A stretch of 64,000 nt of DNA. Origin: Shinisaurus crocodilurus (taxonomy: Eukaryota; Chordata; Lepidosauria; Squamata; Shinisauridae). The notes beneath the pieces were generated by a model. The model saw only the letters and a program-made list of their open reading frames with translations. It was not told the DNA's origin and did not search any database. The first letter of the stretch is position 1, and every line of letters begins with the position of its first letter. The translations under genes were made by a program, and so were the position numbers. The stretch spans positions 224,036,467-224,100,466 of the forward strand of contig CM037880.1 in NCBI GenBank assembly GCA_021292165.1. Direction: 5' to 3'. This document shows positions 10,690 to 20,984 of this stretch, piece after piece.

Positions 10690-13600
10690 AGGACATTTAT
10701 TTATTTATTTATTATTTCTATATTGCCCCACAGCCAAAGCTCTCTGGGCGGTTCACAACAGTTTGTACATAAAAACAACAATAAAAACATACAAAAAAAG
10801 ATTAAAAACCAAATTAAAAAGCACAGTTTAAAATACAATCCAAAAGTTAATAAAACTGAGCCTACAGGTGACAATCTCCTCCGTGCTATTCCAAGCTCTT
10901 AACTATTGAATGCCTTGGCATAGAGGGAAGTCTTAACCTGGCATTGAAAAGATAGTAAGGTTGGCGCCAGGCGAGTCTCAGTGGGGAGCTTATTCCAAAA
11001 TTGGGGGGCTACCACTGAGAAAGCCCTCCTCCTTGTTGCTACCAACCGAGCCTCTCTTGGAGGTGGCAGTCGGAGGAGGGCCCCAGATGTTGAGCGCAGT
11101 GTCCGGGTAGATTGCGGTTGGGAGAGACGAGACGTTCCGTCAGGTATTGTGGTCCTAAGCCGTGTAGGGCTTTATATGTTAGAACCAGCACCTTGAATTC
11201 GGCTCAGAAGCATATTGGCAGCCAGTGCAAATGGGCCAAACCCAGTGTATTGTGCTCGGACCTTCCGGTCCCCGCAATAAGCCTGGCTGCCGCATTTTGC
11301 ACAAGATGCACCTTCCGAACAGTCTTCAAAGGCAGCCCCACATAGACTGCATTGCAGTAGTCTAGTTTAGAGATCACCAGAGTGTAGATTACTGAGACCA
11401 GGCTATCCCTGTCCAGATAGGGGCATAGCTGGGCCACCAGCCGGAGCTGGTAGAAGGCACTCCTTGCCACTGAGGCCACTTGAGCCTCAAGTGACAAAGA
11501 TGGCTCCAGGAGCACCCCCAAGCTACGAACCTTCTCCTTCAAGGGGAGTGCAACCCCATCCAGAACAGGTTGAACACCCTCCATCCGGTCAAAGGAACCA
11601 CCCACTAACAGCATCTCAGTCTTGTCTGGATTGAGCCTCAGTTTGTTAGCCCTCATCTAGTCCATTGTCGTAGCTAGGCCCCAGTTCAGCACATCCACAG
11701 CCTCACCTGCTGAAGATGAAAAGGAGAAATAGAGCTGTGTGTCATCAGCGTACTGATGGCAACGCACTCCAAAACTCCGGATGACCCCACTCAGCGGTTT
11801 CATGTAGATGTTAAATAGCATGGGGGATAAGACCGACCCCTGAGGAACCCCGTATTGGAGAGTCCATAGGGCCGAGCAACATTCCCCAGACACCACCCTC
11901 TGGAACCGGCCATCCAAGTAGGAGCAGAACCACTGCAATGCAGTGCCCCCCACCCCCCACCCCCAACTCAGCCGCTCCAGAAGGATACCATGGTTGATGG
12001 TATCGAAAGCCGCCGAGAGATCCAGGAGTATCAACAGGGTTGCACTCCCCCTGTCTCTCTCCCGACATAGGTCATCATACAGGGCGACCAAAGCCATTTC
12101 CGTGCCAAAACCAGGCCTGAACCCCGACTGAAATGGATCCAGATAATCAGTCTCATCCAAGAGCGCCTGGAGCTGGTTGGCCACCACCCGCTCAGGACCT
12201 TGCCCAGGAAAGGAACATTCGCCACCGGCCTAAAGTTGTTAAGATCTTCCTGATCCAGAGAGGGTTTCTTCAGGAGTGGTCTCACCACCGCCTGTTTCAG
12301 GTGGCATGGGACCACTCCCTCTCGCAAGGAGGCATTGATCACCTCTCTGGCCCAGCCGGCCGTTCCCTCCCTGCTAGTTTTTATAAGCCAAGAGGGGCAA
12401 GGATCCAGAACAGACGTGGTTGCACGAACCCGTCCAAGCACCTTGTCAACATCCTCGAGCTGTACCACTGAAACTCATCCAAAATAACTAGACCAGGCTG
12501 TGCTCTGGGTACCTCTCCTGATTCTACTGCTATAACATTGGAGTCTAAGTCCCTGCGGATGCAAGAGATTTTTTCCTGGAAGTGCCTAGCGAATATATCA
12601 CAGCGGGCATCAGATGGATCGATGATGTCCCTGGGGCCAGCGTATAACAGGCCCCGGACGACCCTAAAGAGCTCCGCTGGGCGGCAGAGAGATGTTTGGA
12701 TAGAAGCAGTGAGATGTTGTCTATTTGCCACCTTCACTGTCTCTAGGTATACCTGGCTATAGGCACATACCAGGGCTCGATTGCATCCACTAGGAGTTTT
12801 CCTCCACCTGCACTCAAGCCATCTCCTGTTTTGCTTCATCACTCTCAGCTCCGGGGTATACCACGGAGCCGTACGAGCTCTACTACAGAGAGGGCACTCA
12901 GGAGCGATCGTGTCAACCGCCCGGGTCATCTCTCTATTCCAGAGATCAACCAGGGATTCGACAGGACCGCCAGCTATCAGCCAGAAACCCCCCAAGGGCC
13001 CTCTGGAAACCATCCGGATCCATCAGCCTCCGGGGGCGGACCATCTTAATAGGTCCCCCACCCTTGCAGAGGGGGAAAGCTGCCGTTAGCCTAAATCTCA
13101 GCAGGTAGTGATCTGACCATGACAAGGGGACTGATTCAAAGTCCCCCACCTTCAGATCACCATCTCCATGCTCGGCTGAAAAAAACAGGTCGAGTGTGCC
13201 CTGCTACATGTGTTGGACCGATGACATGTTGGGACAGTCCCATGGTTGTCATGGTCCATGAATTCCTGAGCCACATCAGACAAGGTGCCCTCAGCATGGA
13301 TGTTAACATCCCCCAGGACCAACAGCCTGGGGGACCTCAGCATCGCCAGCGAGACCACCTCCATCAGCTCAGCCAGGGAGTCTGTTGAGCAGCGGGGTGG
13401 GCGGTACACCAACAGAATCCCTAATCTGTCCCGCTGGCCCAACACAAGGTGCAAACACTCCAGACCAGTAGTCAGACGGACAGGGAGCCTGGAGAGAGAG
13501 ATAGAATTCCTATAGGCCTACGGCAACCCCCCCCTCCCCGGCCCTCAGGTCTACCCTGATGCTGCACCAAGTACCCCGGCTGGGCAAAGCTGGGAGAGAC

Positions 13601-14100
13601 TAACTCCTCCCTGTTCTCCCACCCAGGTCTCGGTAATGCATGCCAGATCGGCCGCCTCATCCACTATTAAATTGTGGATGAGGAAGGTTTTATTTTGCAC
13701 TGATCTGGCATTTAGAAGCAGCATCCGGAGACCCGAGGGCAGGTTGATAGGGCAACCACCACACCTGCGGGTGCGAGGAGGGCCTGGAACACGGCACAGC
13801 CATTAAGTGTCTGGGCCGTGTTCCCCTTGCCTGGCTAGCCCTCCTCCCAACGCCATATCTCCCTTTACCCATCACTACACTAATTGGGGCCCCCACAGAA
13901 CCCCCCACTTGGCCCCATGACTCCCCTCCAAGGCACATGTTCAGGCCCTAGACAGGGAAAAACAATCCCCCCCACCAAGGGGGAGCAACAAGTAGCAGTG
14001 TTAGGGGGGTGGCCCTTGCCCTTGTGGCACCCCCAAAGTCACAAATGCCCGCTCCCATCAGGAGATATTTGGGCCTTCAGGCTTCAACCTAACTCAAGCC
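10690..14100 (-). mobile_element. L2 LINE, nearly full-length pol, degenerate
   Basis: From right to left on the minus strand: endonuclease-type blocks (13660-13050, including 'LVLGDVNIHAEG' and 'SWSDHYLLRF'), a linker, then RT blocks (12468-11657, including 'FQSGFRPGFGTEMALVALYD', 'LDLSAAFDTINHGIL', 'YGVPQGSVLSPMLFNIYMKP', 'HQYADDTQLY'). The C-terminal part is 11656-11204 ('SKLDYCNAVYVGLP'), with a 3' UTR to about 10690. YADD and the other RT cores are recognisable, but several frameshifts break the reading frame. The 5' limit is approximate; 13700-14100 is likely its 5' leader. Confidence 0.85.
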
Positions 14101-14104
14101 TGGG

Positions 14105-14330
14105 TAGGCCTCAATCCTTCACAGTAGTCCAACAAGATCTGGAGGGTCATAGGTTCCCCATGCTTGATCTAGCTCATTGTTGCCTACACACTGACTGGCA
14201 GTGGCTCTCCAGGGGTTTACACAGGAGTCTTTCCCAGTCTCACCTGGAGATAACAGGGATGAAACCCAGGACCTTTTGCATGCAAGATGGGTGCTCTGCC
14301 ATTGAGCAATGGCCCCCTCCCCTCTGATAG
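14105..14330 (-). mobile_element. tRNA-derived SINE, minus strand
   Basis: On the minus strand it begins GGGGGCCATTGCTCAATGGC (A-box-like), followed by GGTTTCATCCC (B-box-like), then CTGGAGAGCCACTGCCAGTC. This is the layout of a tRNA-headed SINE common in squamates. The 3' end is truncated. Confidence 0.75.
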
Positions 14331-14521
14331 AGAAGCCATGGTGTAGTGGAGTGGGAACACTGGGTCCCAGAGCTCTGGCACTTTTTTCAGCTGATCCTAA
14401 TAAATTAGCTAGTATGCTATGGACTGATTTTCTTCAGGGGTATCTATCTATAATGGATCAACACAGGTGCCTGCATTTTGGGTTGTCCTTGGGGTATGGT
14501 CATTGGGGCTGTAATGATGAA

Positions 14522-15304
14522 CTCCCAAAGCAGTTACTTTATTCCCAACTCAAGGATGGAAAGCGGAATATCGGTGGTCAATATAAGAGGTTTAAAGATG
14601 TTCATAAGGCTAATCTAAAAAAATGCAATATAAACATCGAAAACTGGGAAGCTCTGGCCCATGATCTAACTGGAGGTTGGCCTTTCACAAAGGTTCCATG
14701 GACTTTGAAGAAGCCCGAGTGCAAGGTGAAAGGGAGAAACGTGCTATCATAGAATCATAGAAAAGTAGAGTTGGAAGGGGCCTACAAGGCCATCGAGTCC
14801 AACCCCCTGCTCAATGCAGGAATCCAGGTCAAGACTCAAAGCATCCCTGACAGATGACTGTCCAGCCGCACCTTGAATGCCTCCAGAGTGGGAGAGCTCA
14901 CCACCTCCTTAGGTAGTAGGTTCCATTGTCTTATTGCTCTGACCAGTCAGGAAATTTTTCCTGATATTTAGGTGGAATCTGGGTTCCTGTAATTTGAGCC
15001 CATTATTCCGTGTCCTGCAAACTGGGATGATCGAGAAGAGATTCTGGCCCTCCTCTGTGTGACAACCCTTCAAGTACTGCTAAGCGAAAAGCACGTCAAA
15101 TGAATCCTTTACAGGACCATCTTCCATCTGGTAACCTGTGTCCTCACTGTGGGAAGCTGTGTGGATCTAGAATTGGCCTCCACAGTCACTTACGCTAGAG
15201 TCTACACAATCTTCTTTAGAATTTCCTCCAATCTTCTTTAGAATTTCCTCCTTTTTTCCTGGAAGACAATCTTACTCGGTCACGAGTGATCGCCTGATGA
15301 TGAT
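14522..15304 (+). mobile_element. RTE-like LINE 3' fragment, split by a CR1
   Basis: Encodes the C-terminal text 'QLLYSQLKDGKRNIGGQYKR', nearly identical to the element at 27970-29769 in the other orientation. CR1 sequence (14748-15081) cuts it and it resumes at GCTAAGCGAAAAGCACGTC. It ends CGAGTGATCGCCTGATGATG. An AATGATGA octamer near both ends may be the target duplication. A 22-base unit (AATCTTCTTTAGAATTTCCT) is duplicated near 15205-15250. Confidence 0.8.
14748..15081 (-). mobile_element. CR1 3' fragment nested in the RTE-like LINE
   Basis: Starts ATCATAGAATCATAG (CR1 tail), runs through the CR1 C-terminal coding and 3' UTR sequence, and stops at CTTCAAGTACT where the RTE-like sequence resumes. 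Confidence 0.8.
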
Positions 15305-15515
15305 GAATGATGAGCGCCTGCACTTCAAAATTTAGTACTGAACTACCATTAAGTAGTACTGTACTAATAAGGAGGAAGTTATCACTGGCTACACACACAG
15401 CGCCTTTCCCTTGCCACTCTGTAACCCCACAGCTAGGCCTGCACACAGCCAGAGTGGATCATGGGGACAATGGCCTAAAGACCATGGTGGGGACTGATGG
15501 TTATCCACAATGTCT

Positions 15516-15822
15516 GGGTTCAGGCAACATGATAACCCACACTCAGGGGTTGAGTATGGGTCGTTGCTGAAATGTGGGTTGTTGCTGAAACGTGGGTTAT
15601 CGTGTTGTCTGAACCCACCTGCACTAACAAGCCATGGCTTCTTAACCACAACCAACCCACGAAGAGAACCCATGGTTGTTATTGGGCTGTGAACTGTGGG
15701 TTGTTCACCATGGTTTCTTATCTCAGCTGGATTCAGACGATAACCCACGGTTCAATGACAACCCACGGTTCAACGACAACCCATACTCAACCCTGAGTGT
15801 GGGTTATCATGTTGTCTGAACC
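15516..15822. repeat. Foldback (palindromic) MITE
   Basis: The left arm starts GGTTCAGGCAACATGATAAC and the right arm ends with the complement (GGGTTATCATGTTGTCTGAA, then CC). Inner parts carry several copies of the 8-base core AACCCAC/GTGGGTT. No coding capacity. Confidence 0.7.
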
Positions 15823-15954
15823 TAGTCAGTGTATTAATCCAGAAGGAAAGAGCACTCAGTGGCTTGCAGAGGGGTCTGATAGGGGTTTGTACTGGAAAGC
15901 GACTCCCACTGGCTTCAATAGGGCTAACTAACGCCTTACTACAACAGCTTTCTC

Positions 15955-16077
15955 CAACCTAGTGCCCTCCAGATATGTGGGACTACAACTCCCAGCACCC
16001 CCCAGCCAGCTGGCTGGTTGGGGATGCTGGGAGTTGGTAGTCCGACGCATCCAGAGGTTGAGAATGGCTGCGCTAGC
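15955..16077. repeat. Hairpin MITE
   Basis: CTTTCTCCAACCTAGTGCCC ... GACTACAACTCCCAGCA pairs with GCTGGGAGTTGGTAGTC ... GGTTGAGAATGGCTG. It is the same structural type as 40476-40610 but more diverged, and I find no target duplication. Confidence 0.7.
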
Positions 16078-16900
16078 GACAAGCGTGTCTTAGCTTTGCC
16101 TGCAGTCCGATGTGCCCTGAGCTCGCCTGCTCGTCCGGCCGCCTGCCGCACACTGCGCCTCCTCCTTAGTGCGAGCTGCACGGCTTCGCTCTCCCCTGTC
16201 CAGTCTTCTTAGCGCTTTAAGAAAAGGCTGATCCTCCTAACCTCCACGGCCCGCCTCCTTCAGGTCCCGTCCTAATTGGCTGACCAGGGCATGAATATGT
16301 ATGGCCCTGACCTGTGTGAATGAGCCGCTGTCCCCTCCCTCGCCGCCATGCAGAGAGGCTCAGTGTGCATGTGGGTCTCCTCTCAGCTGCCTCCGCCGTC
16401 GCCACTACCGGCAGACCCCTGTCTCGCGTCCTGGCGTGATCCTGCCGTAGAGCGTGCAGGGGGGGGTCTGTGTCCCTTCGGTGCCTGCCCGGGTCTTCAT
16501 GCTCCCGGTCCAGCCCGTCTCCGCGCTGCCTCTTGCCACCCACCTGTGTGTCAGCTCCGCCATCTCGCCTGCTTGCCCGGGGTTCGGCGCCCGCCAGAGA
16601 AATGCAGGGCCCGTCTGGCTGGCTGGCTGACGCCCGGCAGCTGGCTCCGGCTGTGGGTGAAGGGCGCTGGGCCCCTGCCTGATTTCTACCCCTTCAGGCT
16701 TGCGCAGGAGGATGCGCGATGCGGCTACCCTGCAGCAAGACGACAACGGCTTCCAGGCTCTGGCCCATCGCCGTGAAGTTCCCTTTCTTCAGCGTGGCTC
16801 ACATGGCGCTCTAGACTACGTCAGTAGTCGCCCTGCCTAAGGGCTAAGGAGAGCGCGGGAGCAGCTCCGCATGGGGCTTGGCTCGCCGCCGCCCCCCCCC
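16078..16900. other. CpG-rich stretch, possible promoter region
   Basis: About 800 bp with many CpG dinucleotides and an ATTGG box near 16275, flanked by AT-richer repeats. It lacks a convincing coding frame. It may be a CpG-island-like promoter or an unrecognised GC-rich element. Gene 1 needs a 5' exon upstream of 20893, but a link to this stretch is only a guess. Confidence 0.3.
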
Positions 16901-17640
16901 CGAGGTTTCTTAATGCGGAGATTCTTATGAGAAATAAACAAGCCGTGTTCAGTTTTTTTTACAAAGAATTAAAAACTATATATAGTTTACTAAAAACGGG
17001 ACAAAATTGACATTTATATTAAAAAGAAGAGACGGTCAGGAAATATGGAAAAAAAAAATGGGACTGTCCCTTTTTAAACGGTACGTATGGTCAGCCTAGT
17101 CCTGGTGAAGCAGCGAGGTGCGCCATGAAAACGGCAGAGCGAAAAGCTTGAGTAACCGAGAGAGTGTGGAGCTCTGAGGGCCAGTGTCACGGTCCAAAGA
17201 TGCCAGATCACTGGTGCCTGTTTTGTGCTGCGGAGGGCCTTTTATAGTCCGACGCTAACACCGAATTGGTCAATTTTGGCGGGCTCTGTGTGATGACGTC
17301 ATCATCGAGTTCCCACGGTCGGGCTGTATGTACCGCGTGGGAGTATTATCGAAGAATCGCCGCGGCCACAACATAGTGAGAGTGCGTGTGCTGAATGCCG
17401 AGTATTGCTGAGATCCAACGACGAGAACCGTCGTGTAAAATAAAACTAAAACTAGGATAAATTAATAAAATTGATTTAGGCTGGTTTATCAAGGATTGAT
17501 TTGATGTACTCAATCTTTTGATAAATTAATAATTTTTGATTTTGTAGTCCTAAAGTGTACTGGTTATATCTCATGACTAACCAGGACAATGTCCAAAAAA
17601 CCAGTACTGTACTGGTAAAACGAGTACATATGGTCACCTT
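16901..17640. other. Unassigned interval, possible DNA-transposon remnant
   Basis: Contains ACGTATGGTCAG near 17090 and ACATATGGTCACC near 17625, a TGACGTCA motif near 17293 and a TTTTATAG box near 17240. No coding frame is recognised. It may hold one or two decayed transposons. Confidence 0.3.
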
Positions 17641-17642
17641 GC

Positions 17643-17920
17643 TGACAGATGTCTGTCCAGCTGCACCTTGAATGCCTCCAGAGTGGGAGAGCCCACCACC
17701 TCCCTAGGTCGTTGGTTCCATCGTCTTATTGCTCTGACAGTCAGGAAATTTTTCCTGATGTTTAGGTGGAATCTAGGTTCCTGTAACTTGAGCCCATTAT
17801 TCCGTGTCCTGCAAACTGGGATGATCGAGAAGAGATCCTGGCCCTCCTCTGTGTGACAATCCCTTCCAGTACTGGAAGAGTGTGATCTTCCAGATCTATG
17901 TAACCACTCGGCTTGTGGGG
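17643..17920 (-). mobile_element. CR1 3' fragment, minus strand
   Basis: Minus-strand text includes 'LKLQEPRFHLNIRKNFLTVR', the same C-terminal block as in the CR1 copies at 27145 and 60279. 5' truncated near 17880. Confidence 0.8.
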
Positions 17921-18053
17921 GGAGGGTAGCAGTCCGAAATCGGTCCCAGCTCATGCCCCCTGAGACTCGCGGGCCTTACTGGGTCCCGGCCCTGCTCGGC
18001 TCTCCACGAAGAGCCTCCCACGGCTGCCGTGACAGTCCCGTCGCATTACTTCC

Positions 18054-18223
18054 GGCCACGACGGGACCCTGCACCGGTGCGATGGGACCCCGTGCTGCAT
18101 CTTTTCTGTAGAAAACAGGGCAACAGGGCTTAAAATGGCCGTTTTAAGCCCTGTTGCCCTGGTTTCTACGGAAAAGACGCAGCGCGGGGTCCCGTCGTAC
18201 CGGTGCAGGGTCCTGTCGGGCGC
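18054..18223. repeat. Long GC-rich inverted repeat
   Basis: Two arms of about 85 bases meet at 18138/18139. The left arm carries GGGACCCTGCACCGGTGCGA and GGGCAACAGGGCTTAAAA; the right arm is its near-complement. The arms are well conserved and have no loop. Confidence 0.75.
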
Positions 18224-18315
18224 GGGTGGCTTGCGCGGCGTGGAGAATTGCTCCGCGCCGCTGAGAATTGAGCGGGGGGGGGGGGGCGCGCGGAGAGGCG
18301 GGGCAAGGCACCCCC

Positions 18316-19489
18316 CTTAAGGTACGTTAACATCTCTAGATTGTATTAATTTGATTATATTGTTTATTGATGTATGTTTGAAATTGTTATAAATACTTGA
18401 AGAAGTTAACAAGTTGTAATTAATGCAATTGGTTGGTGAATGCTTGGTCTGGCCACCCATGCACCTCACTTCTGATTGGTGGTTGGTTGTTTCACCACTC
18501 ATGGTGGTTCCCTCCTCTGACCAGAGCAAGGGTATAAAGGCTTTGGAAGTGAGAGTGCTTGCACAAGCGAGAGCTCTTTCTCTTGCGTGCTTCTGCTTGG
18601 CGTTGCTTCAGATCCTCACTAGACCATCGGACCAAAGGATTTGGGTAACTATGGCTCTCTTTGACACATAAGCTTTACCCTTTAACTTGCAGATAATTTT
18701 AACCCTTTATTTTTTGAAGATAGGTCTTGGAGTAGTTTCTGAACTCTGGACTTCCGGCTTGAACTTGGTTCACCCTTTCAGCTCTAGATTTAATTAACCT
18801 TTATATTTTAGGTTTCAAAACTGAGTTACAGATTTTGATTTGAGATCTTAGGATTGATGTCACACTTTTAGACCCAACACATGTAGAATTAACCTCTTAG
18901 ATCCTGGAATCTTTTAAATTAAACTTGTAAAATTTTCACTTTTCTAGTTGTCCCCCCCCTCCCCCACTTTAGCTTCTACGTGTAACCATTTAGGTGCAGG
19001 TTTAATCCTTTACATGCCTAGAGGAACTTAGTAATGCTTTTTAGGGTTGTTTTTGTTTGCTTGTTTTCATTCAAGTAAAGTGCAGGAGGAAATCAAGTGT
19101 AAGTTAGAAGATTTAGCAAGTTTTATGGTTTAGGTTAGAAAAGCAGGAGGTTGCTGTGGAGGAGTCATAACATTCAACCAGCAATGCTAGAAGTCCAAGT
19201 AGTTACCCTTGCTCATGACGTTTATAGCACTGGCTTTGTCAACTGAAGTCCTTTTAAATTTATGCTGCACTGCATCTACTCCCACGGCTGATAATGGAAT
19301 CACACAGAAGCCTCCAAATTACGCTCATCTAATGACCACACTGATTAGTTTTCCTTAAATAAATCATTGAATATGCATTAAATTCTGAGTCTGTGGTGAT
19401 GTTTGTCTCTTTGGTACTTGGCTTGGTTACCCACCAGGGTATCTTGAACCCAGTTGGTCTAGATTCTGAAACGAAACAAGATCAGATCA
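18316..19489 (+). other. LTR-like or promoter-like stretch, unclassified
   Basis: Shows a CCAAT-type box (TGATTGGTGG near 18472), GGTATAAAGG near 18530 and AATAAA near 19360, in the order expected of a plus-strand LTR of about 1.1 kb. I could not find matching TG...CA ends with a duplication. No coding frame. Confidence 0.35.
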
Positions 19490-19690
19490 ACGTGTCCTAG
19501 TGGAGAGAATGCCGGACTAGGAGCAGGAAGGGCTGGGAATCCTGGGATCAAATCCCAGGTCCTATATTATGAAGCGCCCTCGGTGTCCTTCAGCCAGCCT
19601 AACAGGGTTGTTGTGAGCATAAATGGGGGGGGGGACACATGGACACCACCGGGAGTTCCTTGGAGGAAGGGTGGGATAAAAAGGATTAAA
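19490..19690 (+). mobile_element. tRNA-derived MIR-like SINE, plus strand
   Basis: A-box-like GTCCTAGTGGAGAGAATGCC, B-box-like GGGATCAAATCCCAGGT, then CCTAACAGGGTTGTTGTGAG. It is the same family as 59900-60136 and 50236-51163, but plus-oriented and diverged. Confidence 0.7.
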
Positions 19691-19812
19691 ATAGTTATTT
19701 AGCGATTATCATTGAAACAAACTGCACTTGGACAACAGCATGACTGATCAATGCAAGTAAATGTTTGAAATTGGGTTTATTATTTAAGATGCATGCATTG
19801 TGACACAGCTTT

Positions 19813-20124
19813 TCATACTCGGATGAAGTACAGCCAATTCTTGGGAACCTCTTGCATTTGCACATTCTTGTGTGGTATGTTTTCCACCTGCGTATGGTCA
19901 TCAGTTTTTCTGGTGAAGGCATAAGGCGCTGAGGTGGCTGCATAACACCGCCCCAGCCGCAGTCTCTTCTCCGGTCCGATACCAAGTGCGGTGGGGTGGT
20001 GAAGCCTCCACAGGTTTGGAGCAAGTTCTCCTTTGGCCATTGCTACAGAAAGGTGCAACCCACCCACCCCTTCACCCACAGATGGAGAACTGGATGGCTG
20101 TGGTTGGCACTTGGCCAAAATCAA
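19813..20124. other. Gene 1 upstream segment shared with gene 2 upstream
   Basis: Read on the minus strand, GGGTGGGTTGCACCTTTCTG, AACCTGTGGAGGCT and CCAAGTGCCAACCACAGCC match 45545-45730 (plus strand) with only scattered differences. In both cases the segment lies about 0.8-1.4 kb upstream of a lectin ATG exon and in the same orientation relative to the gene. An open frame of about 100 codons exists on the minus strand, but the protein is not recognised. Confidence 0.6.
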
Positions 20125-20255
20125 GAATCACTTTTATTTGTTTTGTTGGTTCTCAACATGGCTGAAATGGAAAGGTGGAGATTTTCTGAAATTCAAATAA
20201 CTTTTCATCTGCCAAGGAGCAGTCTGATTCCCCCTGTGGGAGATACCGGTACATG

Positions 20256-20860
20256 GTAGAGGTGTACAAAATTACGGTATGCATGATGAGGAGAAAGTGG
20301 AAAGAGAGACATTTTTCTCCCTCTCTCATAATACTAGAACCCAGTTGGGTCATCCCATGAAGCTGATCAGCAGGAGATTCAGGACAGATAAAAGGAAGTA
20401 CTTTTTCACAAAGTGCATAGTTAAACTATGGAATTCAGTGCCATAAGATATGCTGGCTCAGCTTGTCTGAGCGTGGAAAGCTAAGCAGGGTCAGGCCTGG
20501 CTATTCCTTGGATGGGAGACCCCTCCTCTAGTTTCCTGCATTGAGCAGTGTGTTGGACTCGATAGCCTTGTAGGCTCCTTCCAACTCTATGATCGATGAA
20601 ATCTATGAAAAAAAAAGATATAGTGATGTCCGCCAATTTGGAGGGTTTTAAAGGGGATTGGACAAATGGAGGAGAAGAAGGCTATCTATGGGTGCTAGTC
20701 CTGATTGACTATATGCTACCTCCAGTATCAGAGGCAGTATGCCCATGTACACCAGTTGCTGGGAAACATGGGCGGGAGGGTGCTGCTGCTCTCACGTCCT
20801 GCTTGTTGGTTTCCCGTGGGCTGCTGGTTGGCCCCATGGGTCCAGCATTTTCTCCCTCTC
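20256..20860 (+). mobile_element. CR1 3' part, plus strand, split by a 5S-derived SINE
   Basis: Left part 20256-20451 and right part 20615-20860 join into one CR1 3' end (same subfamily as 3617-4556). The SINE 20452-20614 is bracketed by the 7-bp duplication AAGATAT. Confidence 0.85.
20452..20614 (+). mobile_element. 5S rRNA-derived SINE with CR1-like tail
   Basis: GGAAAGCTAAGCAGGGTCAG and TTGGATGGGAGACC match the internal promoter half of 5S rRNA. This is followed by the CR1-type 3' end (TTGGACTCGATAGCCTTGTA). Target duplication AAGATAT at 20445-20451 and 20615-20621. A second, minus-strand copy lies at 55376-55525. Confidence 0.85.
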
Positions 20861-20893
20861 GCTGACTTCTCTCTCCCCCCCCCCCTTTGCAGG

Positions 20894-20984
20894 ATGATCA
20901 TCACCTGGACTTTGCTGCTGGCCCTGGCACTGCTGGCAGGGCCTGGGGAGGCCCAGAGCTGCAAGCCGCAGCTGCAAGGCATTC
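20894..20984 (+). CDS. Lectin gene 1, first coding exon
   Basis: 91 nt: start codon, signal peptide and ten mature residues. Preceded by a C-rich tract and AG at 20891-20892, followed by donor GTAAGA at 20985. The aligned exon of gene 2 has the same length and the same donor position. Confidence 0.88.

Noticed and set aside
20480..20530. 5S rRNA gene
   Set aside because: Only the internal promoter half is present, fused to a CR1-type tail and flanked by a target duplication. It is a SINE.
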